Assembly (NCBI GenBank): GCA_002418765.1 | Contig: DIET01000016.1 | Span: 30,900 to 94,899, forward strand | Length of the DNA stretch: 64,000 nucleotides | Source: Peptococcaceae bacterium UBA5767 | Lineage (GTDB): Bacteria; Bacillota; TC1; UBA5767 | Direction: 5' to 3' | Part shown: positions 42,318-50,400 of the stretch, in pieces | How positions within the stretch are numbered: the first letter of the stretch is position 1 | Layout of the letters: every line of letters starts with the position of its first letter | The notes under the pieces: generated by a model | What the model was told of the DNA's origin: nothing | What the model saw: the letters and a program-made list of their open reading frames with translations, nothing else | Database searches by the model: none | Made by a program: the position numbers and the translations under genes

Positions 42318-43277
42318 CTAAAACAATGTTTTTTGCAGTTTGTCCTCGCGCAATTCTCCCGCTGTAAAGGTATGTCCCGTAGCCACATTGGTAAACTCAT
42401 AACGTGCAACTGTATGAATGTCCTTATCAACGATATAGAAATCTCTCTGGCCTTCCTCGAAAATATCGATAAAATCCTCGCCGAATCGTTTCGAGGCATT
42501 GAAGGGAAGGGAGTCGAGTACGTCCAGAATCTCTTCGTCTGTACAATCCACTGTATACCGTACTGTTACCCCATACAAAAGGGCTGTGTTAACTCGGTCC
42601 ATGGCTTTGACTTCGTCGAAAATAGGCGGAGCGATAGGGCATGTCCCCATACCGGAAATAATATGATTCAGATCAAACCCTTTACGGCATATTCTCCAAG
42701 TAGAGGCTTCCACGGTGCGGGAGCAAACCTGAATAGATCCAGTAAGGCTTCCTGTCCTGGCCGCCAATATATAAAGATTTTCTGGGGAAATATGACACTC
42801 TTTGGCGATGTGCTCCGCATCGGCTTCGTCAGGCATCATGGTCGTCTGGGCGGCAAACACCGCCTCATGATGCACATCTTGATAATCCCAGCTCTGAGAA
42901 AAAATATCGTTCTTGGCAATCGCTCTGGCTGGTCCAGAACCGATAGAGTCTACTCTTGTTTCAGGATCTTTTTTCAACATTTTCCAACCGGAAAACTGAG
43001 AAACCAATGTCGCTTCCTGAGGTCTATCAATATATACATCAATGGAAGGCAAGCAGATATTGCCCAACTTGAATTCACCAAACGAGACCACACCCATCCC
43101 ACCAATGGTGGCTTCGACAAACAGTTTACCTGCCCGATATCCACCGGGAGCATCGATACCCATATCGACTACTGTAGCGCCGTTTTTCAAAACAATCACC
43201 TTGCAATTCATTTCTTCTGCAAATGGAATAATCTGCTCTTTGACAATACTTACTGCTCTTTGGTTTATACTAAACAT
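42318..43277 (-). CDS. mch: Methenyltetrahydromethanopterin cyclohydrolase homologue
   Basis: 319 residues, the length of archaeal and methylotroph Mch, with matching blocks from end to end: SINQRAVSIV at the N-terminus, LKNGATVVDMGIDAPGGYRAGKLF, GSGPARA (113-119), LAARTGSLTGSIQVCSRTVEA, CPIAPPIFDEVKAMDRVN, RFGEDFIDIFEE and ATGHTFTAGEL. The catalytic Arg/Glu pair of the family (R-x-x-E) is kept at R187 and E190. Mch hydrolyses the methenyl bridge of H4MPT to a formyl group. The ATG at 43277 has AGGAGG 6 bases upstream. No fae, mtd, ftr or fhc gene is in the window, so substrate and role here are open; the family assignment is strong. Confidence 0.92.
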   Translation of the reverse strand: MFSINQRAVSIVKEQIIPFAEEMNCKVIVLKNGATVVDMGIDAPGGYRAGKLFVEATIGGMGVVSFGEFKLGNICLPSIDVYIDRPQEATLVSQFSGWKMLKKDPETRVDSIGSGPARAIAKNDIFSQSWDYQDVHHEAVFAAQTTMMPDEADAEHIAKECHISPENLYILAARTGSLTGSIQVCSRTVEASTWRICRKGFDLNHIISGMGTCPIAPPIFDEVKAMDRVNTALLYGVTVRYTVDCTDEEILDVLDSLPFNASKRFGEDFIDIFEEGQRDFYIVDKDIHTVARYEFTNVATGHTFTAGELREDKLQKTLF

Positions 43278-43291
43278 AATCTTCCTCCTTT

Positions 43292-44089
43292 TTATATATC
43301 CAACAGTCCTTGTCGATAGGACTGAATGTATCGTTTGCAATAAGGATCTTCCCCCATCAAGGCATCGAGAGCAACCAACAGGGAATTGGCGTGCTCATCC
43401 AAGACAATGAATGCACCATCAAGCCCCACTGCCACAGCCATGGCCAGAAACGTCCCTGACAAGAGCTCTCGCTTGGGCAAACCGTGAGAGATATTGTCCA
43501 GTCCGATGGATACCTTATATTCCGGCACCTCTCTTTTGAACAATGCAATCGCCTCCAAGGCTTCCTTTCCCTGATTCCAATCCGTACCCAAGGGAAACAA
43601 AAGGGGATCGAGATACACATCTTCCGGCGGAATGCCATAGGCCTTTAGTGGTTCTTTCATTTGCTGTACCATAACTAATTTATCCCTGGCAGATCCCGGT
43701 ATGCCTTTTTCATCCATGGTCAATGCGACTACCCTGGCCTGATACCGCTGGGCCAGTGGCAAGAATTCCTTCATTCGAATAGGATCAGCCGTGATGGAAT
43801 CCATGATGGGCCGAGGGGTCCTGATGTGGGAAAGGCCTGCTTTCTGGGCTTCCACATTGGGGGAATCGATGCACATCGGCACTTCGAACTCCTGCATGAT
43901 GCTACGCACCATCCATTCTATGTCATCCACTTCCGTGCCCAGACGGGTTCCACAATTTACGGAAATGACCTCTGCGCCCTGAGACAATGACGACCTGACC
44001 ATCTGAATCAACATGGCCTGGTCTCTCTTCTCAATCATCTCATCAATGCCGGGCCGGCTGGAATTGATATTGCCGCTAATGACCAACAT
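43292..44089 (-). CDS. AcsE/MeTr-type pterin-dependent methyltransferase
   Basis: 265 residues with the TIM-barrel pterin-binding fold. It aligns without large gaps to the acetogen methyl-tetrahydrofolate:corrinoid protein methyltransferase: VISGNINS at the start, EVISVNCG, CIDSPNVEAQKAGL with D75, VVALTMDEKGIP, VYLDPLLFP and IGLDNISHGLP with N199. D75 and N199 hold the same positions as the pterin-binding residues of MeTr as I remember them. It would move a methyl group between a pterin and a corrinoid protein, but no corrinoid protein or activase is encoded here. It overlaps the regulator gene by 14 bases and precedes mch by 14. Confidence 0.9.
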   Translation of the reverse strand: MLVISGNINSSRPGIDEMIEKRDQAMLIQMVRSSLSQGAEVISVNCGTRLGTEVDDIEWMVRSIMQEFEVPMCIDSPNVEAQKAGLSHIRTPRPIMDSITADPIRMKEFLPLAQRYQARVVALTMDEKGIPGSARDKLVMVQQMKEPLKAYGIPPEDVYLDPLLFPLGTDWNQGKEALEAIALFKREVPEYKVSIGLDNISHGLPKRELLSGTFLAMAVAVGLDGAFIVLDEHANSLLVALDALMGEDPYCKRYIQSYRQGLLDI

Positions 44090-44819
44090 CTGCTTCCGCC
44101 TTTCTGAGCATAGTAAACTCCATATATCGCGGATGGAAATGCGTCAAAGCCACACAAATCACTTCATCAAAAATATTGTAGTAGTATTCCTCCCACAAAA
44201 TAATCGGCGCATTCTGCTCCAGTCTCAGCATACTGCACACGATTCCTTTGGCACCCGTGGGCGAAAACTTAATGATGGTCTGCTCAACAGTCTGATTGCA
44301 GAATTCTTCCAAAAACTGAAACAGCGTACGCTTGATCGTTTTGTCTGGGTCGTCAAAGATGATGTCTTTGGGTATAAAGACCTGAGAATAGATGGCAGGA
44401 TGATCATCAGCATAGTAAATGCTTTGCAATGTGACCAAATCTTCTTTGCTGCCAAGGTGCAGGAGAGGCGCGGTTTTTTGAAAGAAATCATCATCGATAA
44501 TGACTTCCTGGCTACTGCCAATCTTTTCCATTCTGGCTTCATATCCGCCATTTTCAATCATTTGCAAAAAATCCTGAATGGTATCGATGCGCATTTTGCT
44601 TTGAATGGCACTGCGGTGTACAAAATTACCCAAGCCATGTTTCTTGCTGATGATCCCTTCGCGGGCCAATGTTTGCATAACTTCGCGGATGGTCCCACGA
44701 CTGACACCCAGCCGCAGAGCCAAACTGGCTTCTGGCGGCAAACGGTTGCCGGCCAGTTTTTGTGTAGATATAATATCAATCAATTCTTTACGAACTTGAA
44801 AATAACGTTTCTTGGACAT
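44076..44819 (-). CDS. GntR family transcriptional regulator, HutC/UTRA type
   Basis: 247 residues from the ATG at 44819 (AGGAGG 4 bases upstream). N-terminal winged helix (RLPPEASLALRLGVSRGTIREVMQTLAREGIISKKHGLGNFVH, residues about 24-68) and a C-terminal UTRA ligand domain ending EEYYYNIFDEVICVALTHFHPRYMEFTMLRK. UTRA regulators sense the substrate or intermediate of the genes they control. It is the first gene of island B and overlaps the methyltransferase gene, so it likely regulates the whole unit and itself. Confidence 0.92.
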   Translation of the reverse strand: MSKKRYFQVRKELIDIISTQKLAGNRLPPEASLALRLGVSRGTIREVMQTLAREGIISKKHGLGNFVHRSAIQSKMRIDTIQDFLQMIENGGYEARMEKIGSSQEVIIDDDFFQKTAPLLHLGSKEDLVTLQSIYYADDHPAIYSQVFIPKDIIFDDPDKTIKRTLFQFLEEFCNQTVEQTIIKFSPTGAKGIVCSMLRLEQNAPIILWEEYYYNIFDEVICVALTHFHPRYMEFTMLRKAEADVGH

Positions 44820-44825
44820 CGATCC

Positions 44826-44839
44826 TCCTATAGGTAGGA
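44826..44839. promoter_or_regulatory. Inverted repeat over the regulator ribosome binding site
   Basis: TCCTA and TAGGA arms with a 4-base spacer cover the AGGAGG of the HutC-type regulator. It could be an operator downstream of the transcription start or a small hairpin that limits translation. Confidence 0.35.
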
Positions 44840-44868
44840 CTTTTACTTCATATCTATCCGTTGAACCT

Positions 44869-44897
44869 ATTTTAGCATTGTATATTCTTTCCATCAA
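44869..44897 (-). promoter_or_regulatory. Sigma-A promoter of island B
   Basis: TTGATG, a 17-base spacer and TAAAAT lie on the minus strand between the rqcP terminator and the HutC-type regulator. The leader is about 45 bases. With the terminator at 33401-33429 it defines an 11.4-kb unit. Confidence 0.8.
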
Positions 44898-44920
44898 GAT
44901 AAATCTTTCTTCATAGGAAC

Positions 44921-44952
44921 AAAAAAAAAGCAAGCCTTATTACCATGGCTGC
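44921..44952 (-). terminator. Terminator overlapping the 3' end of rqcP
   Basis: GCAGCC, inside the last codons of rqcP, pairs with GGCTTGC (one bulged base, 10-base loop holding the stop codon) and is followed by nine U on the minus strand. It should stop the upstream housekeeping transcripts before the island. Confidence 0.7.
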
Positions 44953-45209
44953 TCTTCTTTTTCTGTATTTTCCATCACCCGATAGAGTTCCTGTGCCATA
45001 TGGGCAGAAATCGTTGCCGGTGTCTCCAGCACCTCTACCGTGATGATTCTTCGTCCCAAGTCAATCTTCAGTACGTCTCCAACTTCTACATCATGGCCAG
45101 CCTTGGCAATTCTTCCATTGATCTGCACCCGACCATGCTCGCATATCTCTTTGGCTACACTGCGCCGCTTGATGATGCGTGATATTTTCAAAAATTTGTC
45201 TAATCGCAT
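44940..45209 (-). CDS. rqcP: S4 domain RNA-binding protein RqcP (YabO)
   Basis: 89 residues: MRLDKFLKISRIIKRRSVAKEICEHGRVQINGRIAKAGHDVEVGDVLKIDLG is the S4 fold of the RqcP/Hsp15 family. RqcP works with RqcH in alanine tailing of stalled nascent chains. The start is fixed by the conserved MRLDKFLK, yet the ATG stands directly after the U-tract of a terminator and has no ribosome binding site. Position after mazG-hup is near the Bacillus order (mazG-yabO), but yabP and yabQ do not follow. Confidence 0.92.
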   Translation of the reverse strand: MRLDKFLKISRIIKRRSVAKEICEHGRVQINGRIAKAGHDVEVGDVLKIDLGRRIITVEVLETPATISAHMAQELYRVMENTEKEEQPW

Positions 45210-45235
45210 AAAAAATAGCCAGGCGAACCTGGCTA
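45210..45235 (-). terminator. Terminator after hup
   Basis: A perfect 8-base stem (TAGCCAGG/CCTGGCTA, TTCG tetraloop on the minus strand) is followed by six U that touch the rqcP start codon. It lies 5 bases after the hup stop. Confidence 0.92.
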
Positions 45236-45240
45236 ATCTC

Positions 45241-45516
45241 CTATTTGTTGACTTTGTCTTTGAGCGCTTTGCCAGCTTTAAAGGCAGGTACTTTAGAAGC
45301 TGAAATCTTTAACTCTTCACCTGTTTTGGGATTGCGGCCCACTCTAGAGGCTCTCCCACGAACTTCAAACGTTCCAAATCCGATGATTTGAACTTTGTCT
45401 CCGGCAACCAATGCATCAGAAATGCTGTCAAGAACGGCGGCAACCACTTTGTCTGCATCTTTTTTACTCAGTTCAGCTCTTTCCGCTACGCTCGCAATCA
45501 ATTCACCTTTGTTCAA
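45241..45516 (-). CDS. hup: HU family DNA-binding protein
   Basis: 91 residues of histone-like HU: NKGELIASVAERAELSKKDADKVVAAVLDSI, then the arm region GFGTFEVRGRASRVGRNPKTGEE with the intercalating proline, and VPAFKAGKALKD. It bends and compacts DNA. It begins with TTG, 6 bases after AGGAGGT; no ATG is available at the right place. TTG starts are normal in Firmicutes but unusual for such an abundant protein. Confidence 0.97.
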   Translation of the reverse strand: MNKGELIASVAERAELSKKDADKVVAAVLDSISDALVAGDKVQIIGFGTFEVRGRASRVGRNPKTGEELKISASKVPAFKAGKALKDKVNK

Positions 45517-45607
45517 AATAATACCTCCTATAAATGAATGTTATTTTAAAACCATTGATATCATACATCTTATTACATTCTAGCCCTGCCGTCATTTTCC
45601 TTCTTAC

Positions 45608-45636
45608 AGCTTACCAAAATGTCCTTTTTTTGACAA
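45608..45636 (-). promoter_or_regulatory. Candidate promoter of hup
   Basis: TTGTCA, a 17-base spacer and TAAGCT lie on the minus strand, giving a leader of about 85 bases before the TTG start. An alternative -10 (AATAAGAT) lies nearer the gene. Confidence 0.45.
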
Positions 45637-45662
45637 ATTTATTCACTTTCTTCCACTTGACC

Positions 45663-46457
45663 CTATTTCAGCACTTGTTTGGCTTGTTTCCAGTACATAT
45701 CCTGTTCTTCTAAAGAAAGGTGATCCAGCGGGATCTCCGCTTGTTTGGCCTGTTGCTCCATCCACTGAAAACGCGCCACAAATTTATCATTGGTCCATTG
45801 CAAAGCATCCACCGGATCCATCTCCAACTTGCGGCACAGATTGACCAGAGAGAAAAATACATCACCCATTTCCTCTTGTATCTGTTTGGTGTTCTGGAAT
45901 TCCAATGCCGATTCAAGCTCTGCCATTTCTTCTTGCATTTTCTCCCATGCACCTTGTTGGTCTGGCCAATCAAAGCCGGCCCTCGCTGCTCTTTTTTGCA
46001 ATTTCTCTGCCCGGTAAAGAGGATCCATTGCTTTAGGAACATCCATAAGGGTATCGTTCTCTGTCTCTTTTTTTTCCTTTTTTTTGATTGCTTCCCAGTG
46101 GATTTCTACATCTCTGGCACCATCAACGGAGGTGTCAGAAAAAACATGAGGATGTCTACGTATCATCTTTTCACGTACACCCTCAATGACATCTGTCAGG
46201 GTAAAGCTCCCCGAACGTTCTGCCAAAGCACTATGAAAGACCACCTGCAGCAATACATCGCCCAACTCATCTTGCAGCTTTTCCATGCTTTCTTCTTCAA
46301 TGGCTTCGTACACTTCATACGATTCCTCGATCAAATATCGTTTCAGACTCTGATGGGTCTGCTCCCGATCCCAGGGACATCCCTCAGGAGAAAGCAAGCG
46401 CTCCATGACTTGAAGAAAAGCTTCCAAACGCAGACCAGGGTTATTCGACTTCATCAT
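45663..46457 (-). CDS. mazG: Nucleoside triphosphate pyrophosphohydrolase MazG
   Basis: About 264 residues with the two tandem MazG repeats: CPWDREQTHQSLKRYLIEESYEVYEAIEE in the first half and the second helical repeat with EEMAELESALEFQNTKQIQEEMGDVFFSLVNL. The EExxE...D metal sites are kept in both. It removes aberrant nucleotides and lowers (p)ppGpp-related pools. The start is uncertain between two adjacent ATGs (46457, 46454) and an upstream TTG; the gene overlaps the foldase gene by about 17 bases. The tetrapyrrole methyltransferase domain of Bacillus YabN is absent. Confidence 0.95.
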   Translation of the reverse strand: MMKSNNPGLRLEAFLQVMERLLSPEGCPWDREQTHQSLKRYLIEESYEVYEAIEEESMEKLQDELGDVLLQVVFHSALAERSGSFTLTDVIEGVREKMIRRHPHVFSDTSVDGARDVEIHWEAIKKKEKKETENDTLMDVPKAMDPLYRAEKLQKRAARAGFDWPDQQGAWEKMQEEMAELESALEFQNTKQIQEEMGDVFFSLVNLCRKLEMDPVDALQWTNDKFVARFQWMEQQAKQAEIPLDHLSLEEQDMYWKQAKQVLK

Positions 46458-47421
46458 CCTCTTGTTCAACCTTTACAAAATTTTCAATCTCAGCTTGTTC
46501 CACCAACGTCACGATATAATCAGAAAAGAAGGCATCTTGCTTGTTCTTTAATAGCTGCTGCTGGATACTCTCACGATGTAGTTCATAATCTTCTGTCTTT
46601 TCATCCAACTTGATGATGTGATAGCCAAACTGGCTCTCCACGGGCTCCAACGTATATTCCCCTTCTTCAAGGGCAAGTGCGGCCACCGTAAACTCATCGA
46701 CATAAGGACTATCGTACAGGGTAAAGAGTGCATCTAGCTGTCCTCCGTTTGCCGCTGAACCATCGTCCGACATCTCCGTGGCCACCAACGCAAAGTCTTC
46801 CCCATTGGCCAATCTGTCTAAAATATCCTGTGCCCTTTGTTTCTTTTCTTCTATCAGTTCCTCACTGGCCTCGGCTACATTGAACTGCACCAAAATATGA
46901 CTGGCTTTGCCCTGGATGAAGGCCTCTGTGTTGGCATCGTAATAATCCCTGACCTCTTGTTCTTCCACCACCAGGTCAACAGTCAATTGTTCAAGCAGCG
47001 TACCCACCGCTTCGTTGAATGCAAAGTCATCAATGAATGTTTCTTCATCCAGTCCATTGTCGATGAGGATTTGATCAAACTGCTCCGCACCATACACGGC
47101 TCGCATCGAATCCAGATACTCAATCGCACCGGCATCTGAAATTTCGATATTTTGCTTGACCAGTTCCTGACGCAGCACTTTCTCCCGGATCATGATATTC
47201 AAAACTTCTTCTCTCAAGATTTTCTGGTATTCTTCATCTTCTGAGGCTCCCAGACTTAATCCTGAACTGGCAATACTCTCTTCAAAGGCCAGCACTTCTA
47301 ATTCGAGTTCCTCCATGGAAATGCTCTCCCCATTGACGATAGCCGCATCCGTGGAAGCAGCGCAACCCGCCAGTGTCAAAGCCAAAACCAGACTCAACCC
47401 TATGGTCAATCGCTTTTTCAT
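46441..47421 (-). CDS. PrsA/SurA-like peptidylprolyl isomerase lipoprotein
   Basis: 326 residues. A lipoprotein signal (KKRLTIGLSLVLALTLAGC, lipid cysteine near residue 20) leads to a SurA_N-type helical region starting AAIVNGESISMEELE, then a parvulin domain (ASHILVQFNVAEASEELIEEKKQRAQDILDRLANGEDFALVATEMSDDGSAANGGQLDAL...GYHIIKLDEK). It should fold exported proteins at the outer face of the membrane. GGGAGG precedes the ATG. A similar gene follows mfd in several Clostridia, where Bacillus has spoVT. Confidence 0.92.
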   Translation of the reverse strand: MKKRLTIGLSLVLALTLAGCAASTDAAIVNGESISMEELELEVLAFEESIASSGLSLGASEDEEYQKILREEVLNIMIREKVLRQELVKQNIEISDAGAIEYLDSMRAVYGAEQFDQILIDNGLDEETFIDDFAFNEAVGTLLEQLTVDLVVEEQEVRDYYDANTEAFIQGKASHILVQFNVAEASEELIEEKKQRAQDILDRLANGEDFALVATEMSDDGSAANGGQLDALFTLYDSPYVDEFTVAALALEEGEYTLEPVESQFGYHIIKLDEKTEDYELHRESIQQQLLKNKQDAFFSDYIVTLVEQAEIENFVKVEQEDDEVE

Positions 47422-47449
47422 CGGTAATCCTCCCTTTCAATTCTTTCCC

Positions 47450-47478
47450 ATTATGACGTTTTTGCCGGCTCTGCGCAA
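47450..47478 (-). promoter_or_regulatory. Possible promoter before the foldase gene
   Basis: TTGCGC, a 17-base spacer and CATAAT lie on the minus strand in the 69-base gap after mfd. It is a weak match. Confidence 0.35.
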
Positions 47479-47490
47479 GGTGCATGAAGA

Positions 47491-50400
47491 CTATTCTTCA
47501 AAAATACGCAATAAATCCAATATGGCCGGTAGCATTTCTTCATCACGAGCACTGTGTTTTCGCAGCCTGACAACGAGTTCATCCTTTGGCTGAACCAACA
47601 AATCGCGCTTAAAACGCTCCCCCGCTTTCAACAAACTCTCCGCGCCAATGGCATGGGCGTCAAAAGAAAGCACAACCATGTCCGCCTGACTCACCAAGTT
47701 ATGCAGTCCCAATGATTTGCCCTTTAACTTGATGTAGGCGATGTCCATAAGGCACTTTGTCTCTCTGGGCAAAGGACCAAACCGATCATGCATCTCCTCT
47801 TCTAACTCCTTAAGCTGTTCTGTATCCTGCGCTTTGACCAAACGACTGTATAAATCCATTTTAAAGCTTGGGCTTTCAATATAATCTTCGGCAATATGCG
47901 CATTGACTTTTAGCTCTATTTTGGGATTCGTTTCACGCTGGGTCTCTTCGATGACCGTCCCTTTCAACAATTGAACTTCTTCATCAAGCAGCCTTCTGTA
48001 CATCTCAAAACCCACGGACAACATATGTCCATGCTGTTCAGCACCCAGAATATTGCCGGCACCTCGAATCTCCAAGTCGCGCATGGCAATCTTGAAACCA
48101 GCACCAAACTCCGTAAATTCCTTGATGGCCTTCAATCGCTTTTCTGCTTCTTCTTTTAAAATTTTGTCTTTCCGGTACATAAAATAGGCATGTGCTACCC
48201 GTGAACTCCGTCCCACACGCCCCTTAAGCTGGTAAATCTGCGATAGTCCCATGGCATCAGCATCATTGACCAGCAGCGTATTGACATTGGCGATGTCAAT
48301 ACCACTTTCCACAATGGTGGTACAAAGAAGCACATCAGCCTCGCCGTCTACAAAACTCATCATGGCCTGTTCCAGATGTCGTTTGTCCATTTGACCATGC
48401 GCCATCACGATTTTGGCCTCTGGAACCAAGAGTTCCAGTTTGCGCTTAAGGCCAGGTAGCTGCGAGATTCTGTTATGAATAAAATAAACCTGTCCCTGCC
48501 TAGCCAGTTCTTTCCTGATAGCCCGCTCAATCAACGTCTCACTGTATTCTAGCACATAGGTCTGTACCGGATGGCGCTCATCAGGCGGTGTTTCAATAAT
48601 GCTCATATCCCTTGCACCAGACAAAGACATATGCAGGGTCCTGGGGATGGGCGTGGCGCTGAGTGTCAAAAAATCAACTTCTTGACGCATCTCCTTGAGC
48701 CGTTCCTTATGACCCACGCCAAATCGCTGTTCTTCATCAACAATCACCAAACCCAGGTCATGAAATAGCACATCACTACTGAGAAGCCTATGCGTTCCGA
48801 TAATGATGTCCACCTGTCCTTCACGAAGTCGCCTCAAGGTGATTTTCTGATCTTTGGATGAGACAAAACGATTTAACACAGCAATCTTAATTGGCCAATC
48901 GGCAAACCGCTTTTCGAAAGTTTTGTAATGCTGATTGGCCAAAACGGTTGTAGGTACCAAAATGGCCACCTGCTTCCCGTGGTTTGCCGCCTTGAAGGCT
49001 GCCCTCAGGGCCACTTCCGTTTTACCATATCCTACATCACCGATAATGATGCGATCCATCGGTCTTAAGGATTCCATGTCTTCCTTGGTATCCTGGATAG
49101 CCTGAAGTTGGTCTTTGGTCTCCCGATACGGAAATTGCTCTTCAAATTCCTTTTGCCAAACGGTATCCTGATCAAAAGCATACCCCACACTCATCGCACG
49201 CTTGGCGTAAAGAGCCAGCAGATCAATGGCAATCTCCTTGACGGCCTGACGGACTTTCTGCTTGACATTGTCCCAGTCTTTGCTCCCCAGCCTCGACAAC
49301 CGAGGATGATATCCTTCCGCACCAACATACTTTTCCAGACTTTCTAACCCTTCGACAGGAATAAACAACTTGTCTTCTTTGGCATATTGAATGTCCAGAT
49401 AATCCTTGGCCAAGCCATCCGTGATGATGGTAGTAATGCCGAGATACTGGCCCACACCATGCTGGTCATGAACCACATAATCCCCAACACTCACTTCAGT
49501 AAAAGCCCGAATGGACGGTTTGTTCGGCCGCTTTCTTTTTTGCGTTTCCTTACTGCTGGAAAAAATATCCTTTTCTCCCACCAGAATCAGCTGATCTTCC
49601 ACCAGCTCGGCGCCCCGATCCAACACTTCAGAAACGATATAAATTTGTCCGTTTTCAAGGGTCTTGGTATAAGTTTCACCCGCTTTAATGATATGAAAAG
49701 GATATCCAAATCCGGACACTTCTTCTACCAACATCTCTTTACGATGTTTATTTTCCACAAAAATCACGACAGTAGATTGCTTGACCCAGCGTTTCAAGTC
49801 CTGCAGAAACAGCTCTGTCTTTCCTAAATAACTATTCAGTTGACGTGCATTGAGTTCCAGAATGCGACCGGGTTTGTTTGGTCCTTGGACCAAGGGCAGT
49901 GGCGTACAATGCACACAGCAGCTGCGTTGCAAGCGTCGTGTCACGTCAGAAGGCGAAGCCAACTGATCCAGATAAGCAGGTAACACCAACCCCTTTTCAA
50001 AGGCTTCCTGATAACTTTCCAACATCAACTGATGTTCTTCTGCATACTCATCCAGCATACGATTCAGGTTTTCCGTCCAAATCAAGGGCTCTGCAGAGAA
50101 GTAGTCGGCAATACTGGATGCTTTTTCATAAAAAAGACCCAGGTAGCGTTCCAACCCCTCGGAATACAGTGCCTCCTTTAGAGCGTGTTGATCCTCTTCA
50201 ATCTCTTCTTGCAAGCGGTCTCGCACTGCCTTGTATTCAGGTCCCGCAAACGTTGCCATCGAGTCTTTCTTTTGCTTTTCTAGTGCTTGCTGTCCCCTTT
50301 TTCTTTCGTCTTCCAATAAAAGTAACTCTCGGGCAGGCAAAAACTGGCAAGCATCCATCTTTTGAATGCTTTTTTGCGTCTGGATATCAAACATACGCAA

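Noticed and set aside
42288..43319. Plus-strand open frame of 343 codons opposite mch
   Set aside because: It mirrors the Mch coding frame, whose protein is fully recognisable; the antisense product shows no family features.
45720..46613. Plus-strand open frame of 297 codons opposite mazG and the foldase gene
   Set aside because: It spans two real genes on the other strand and has no supporting signals.
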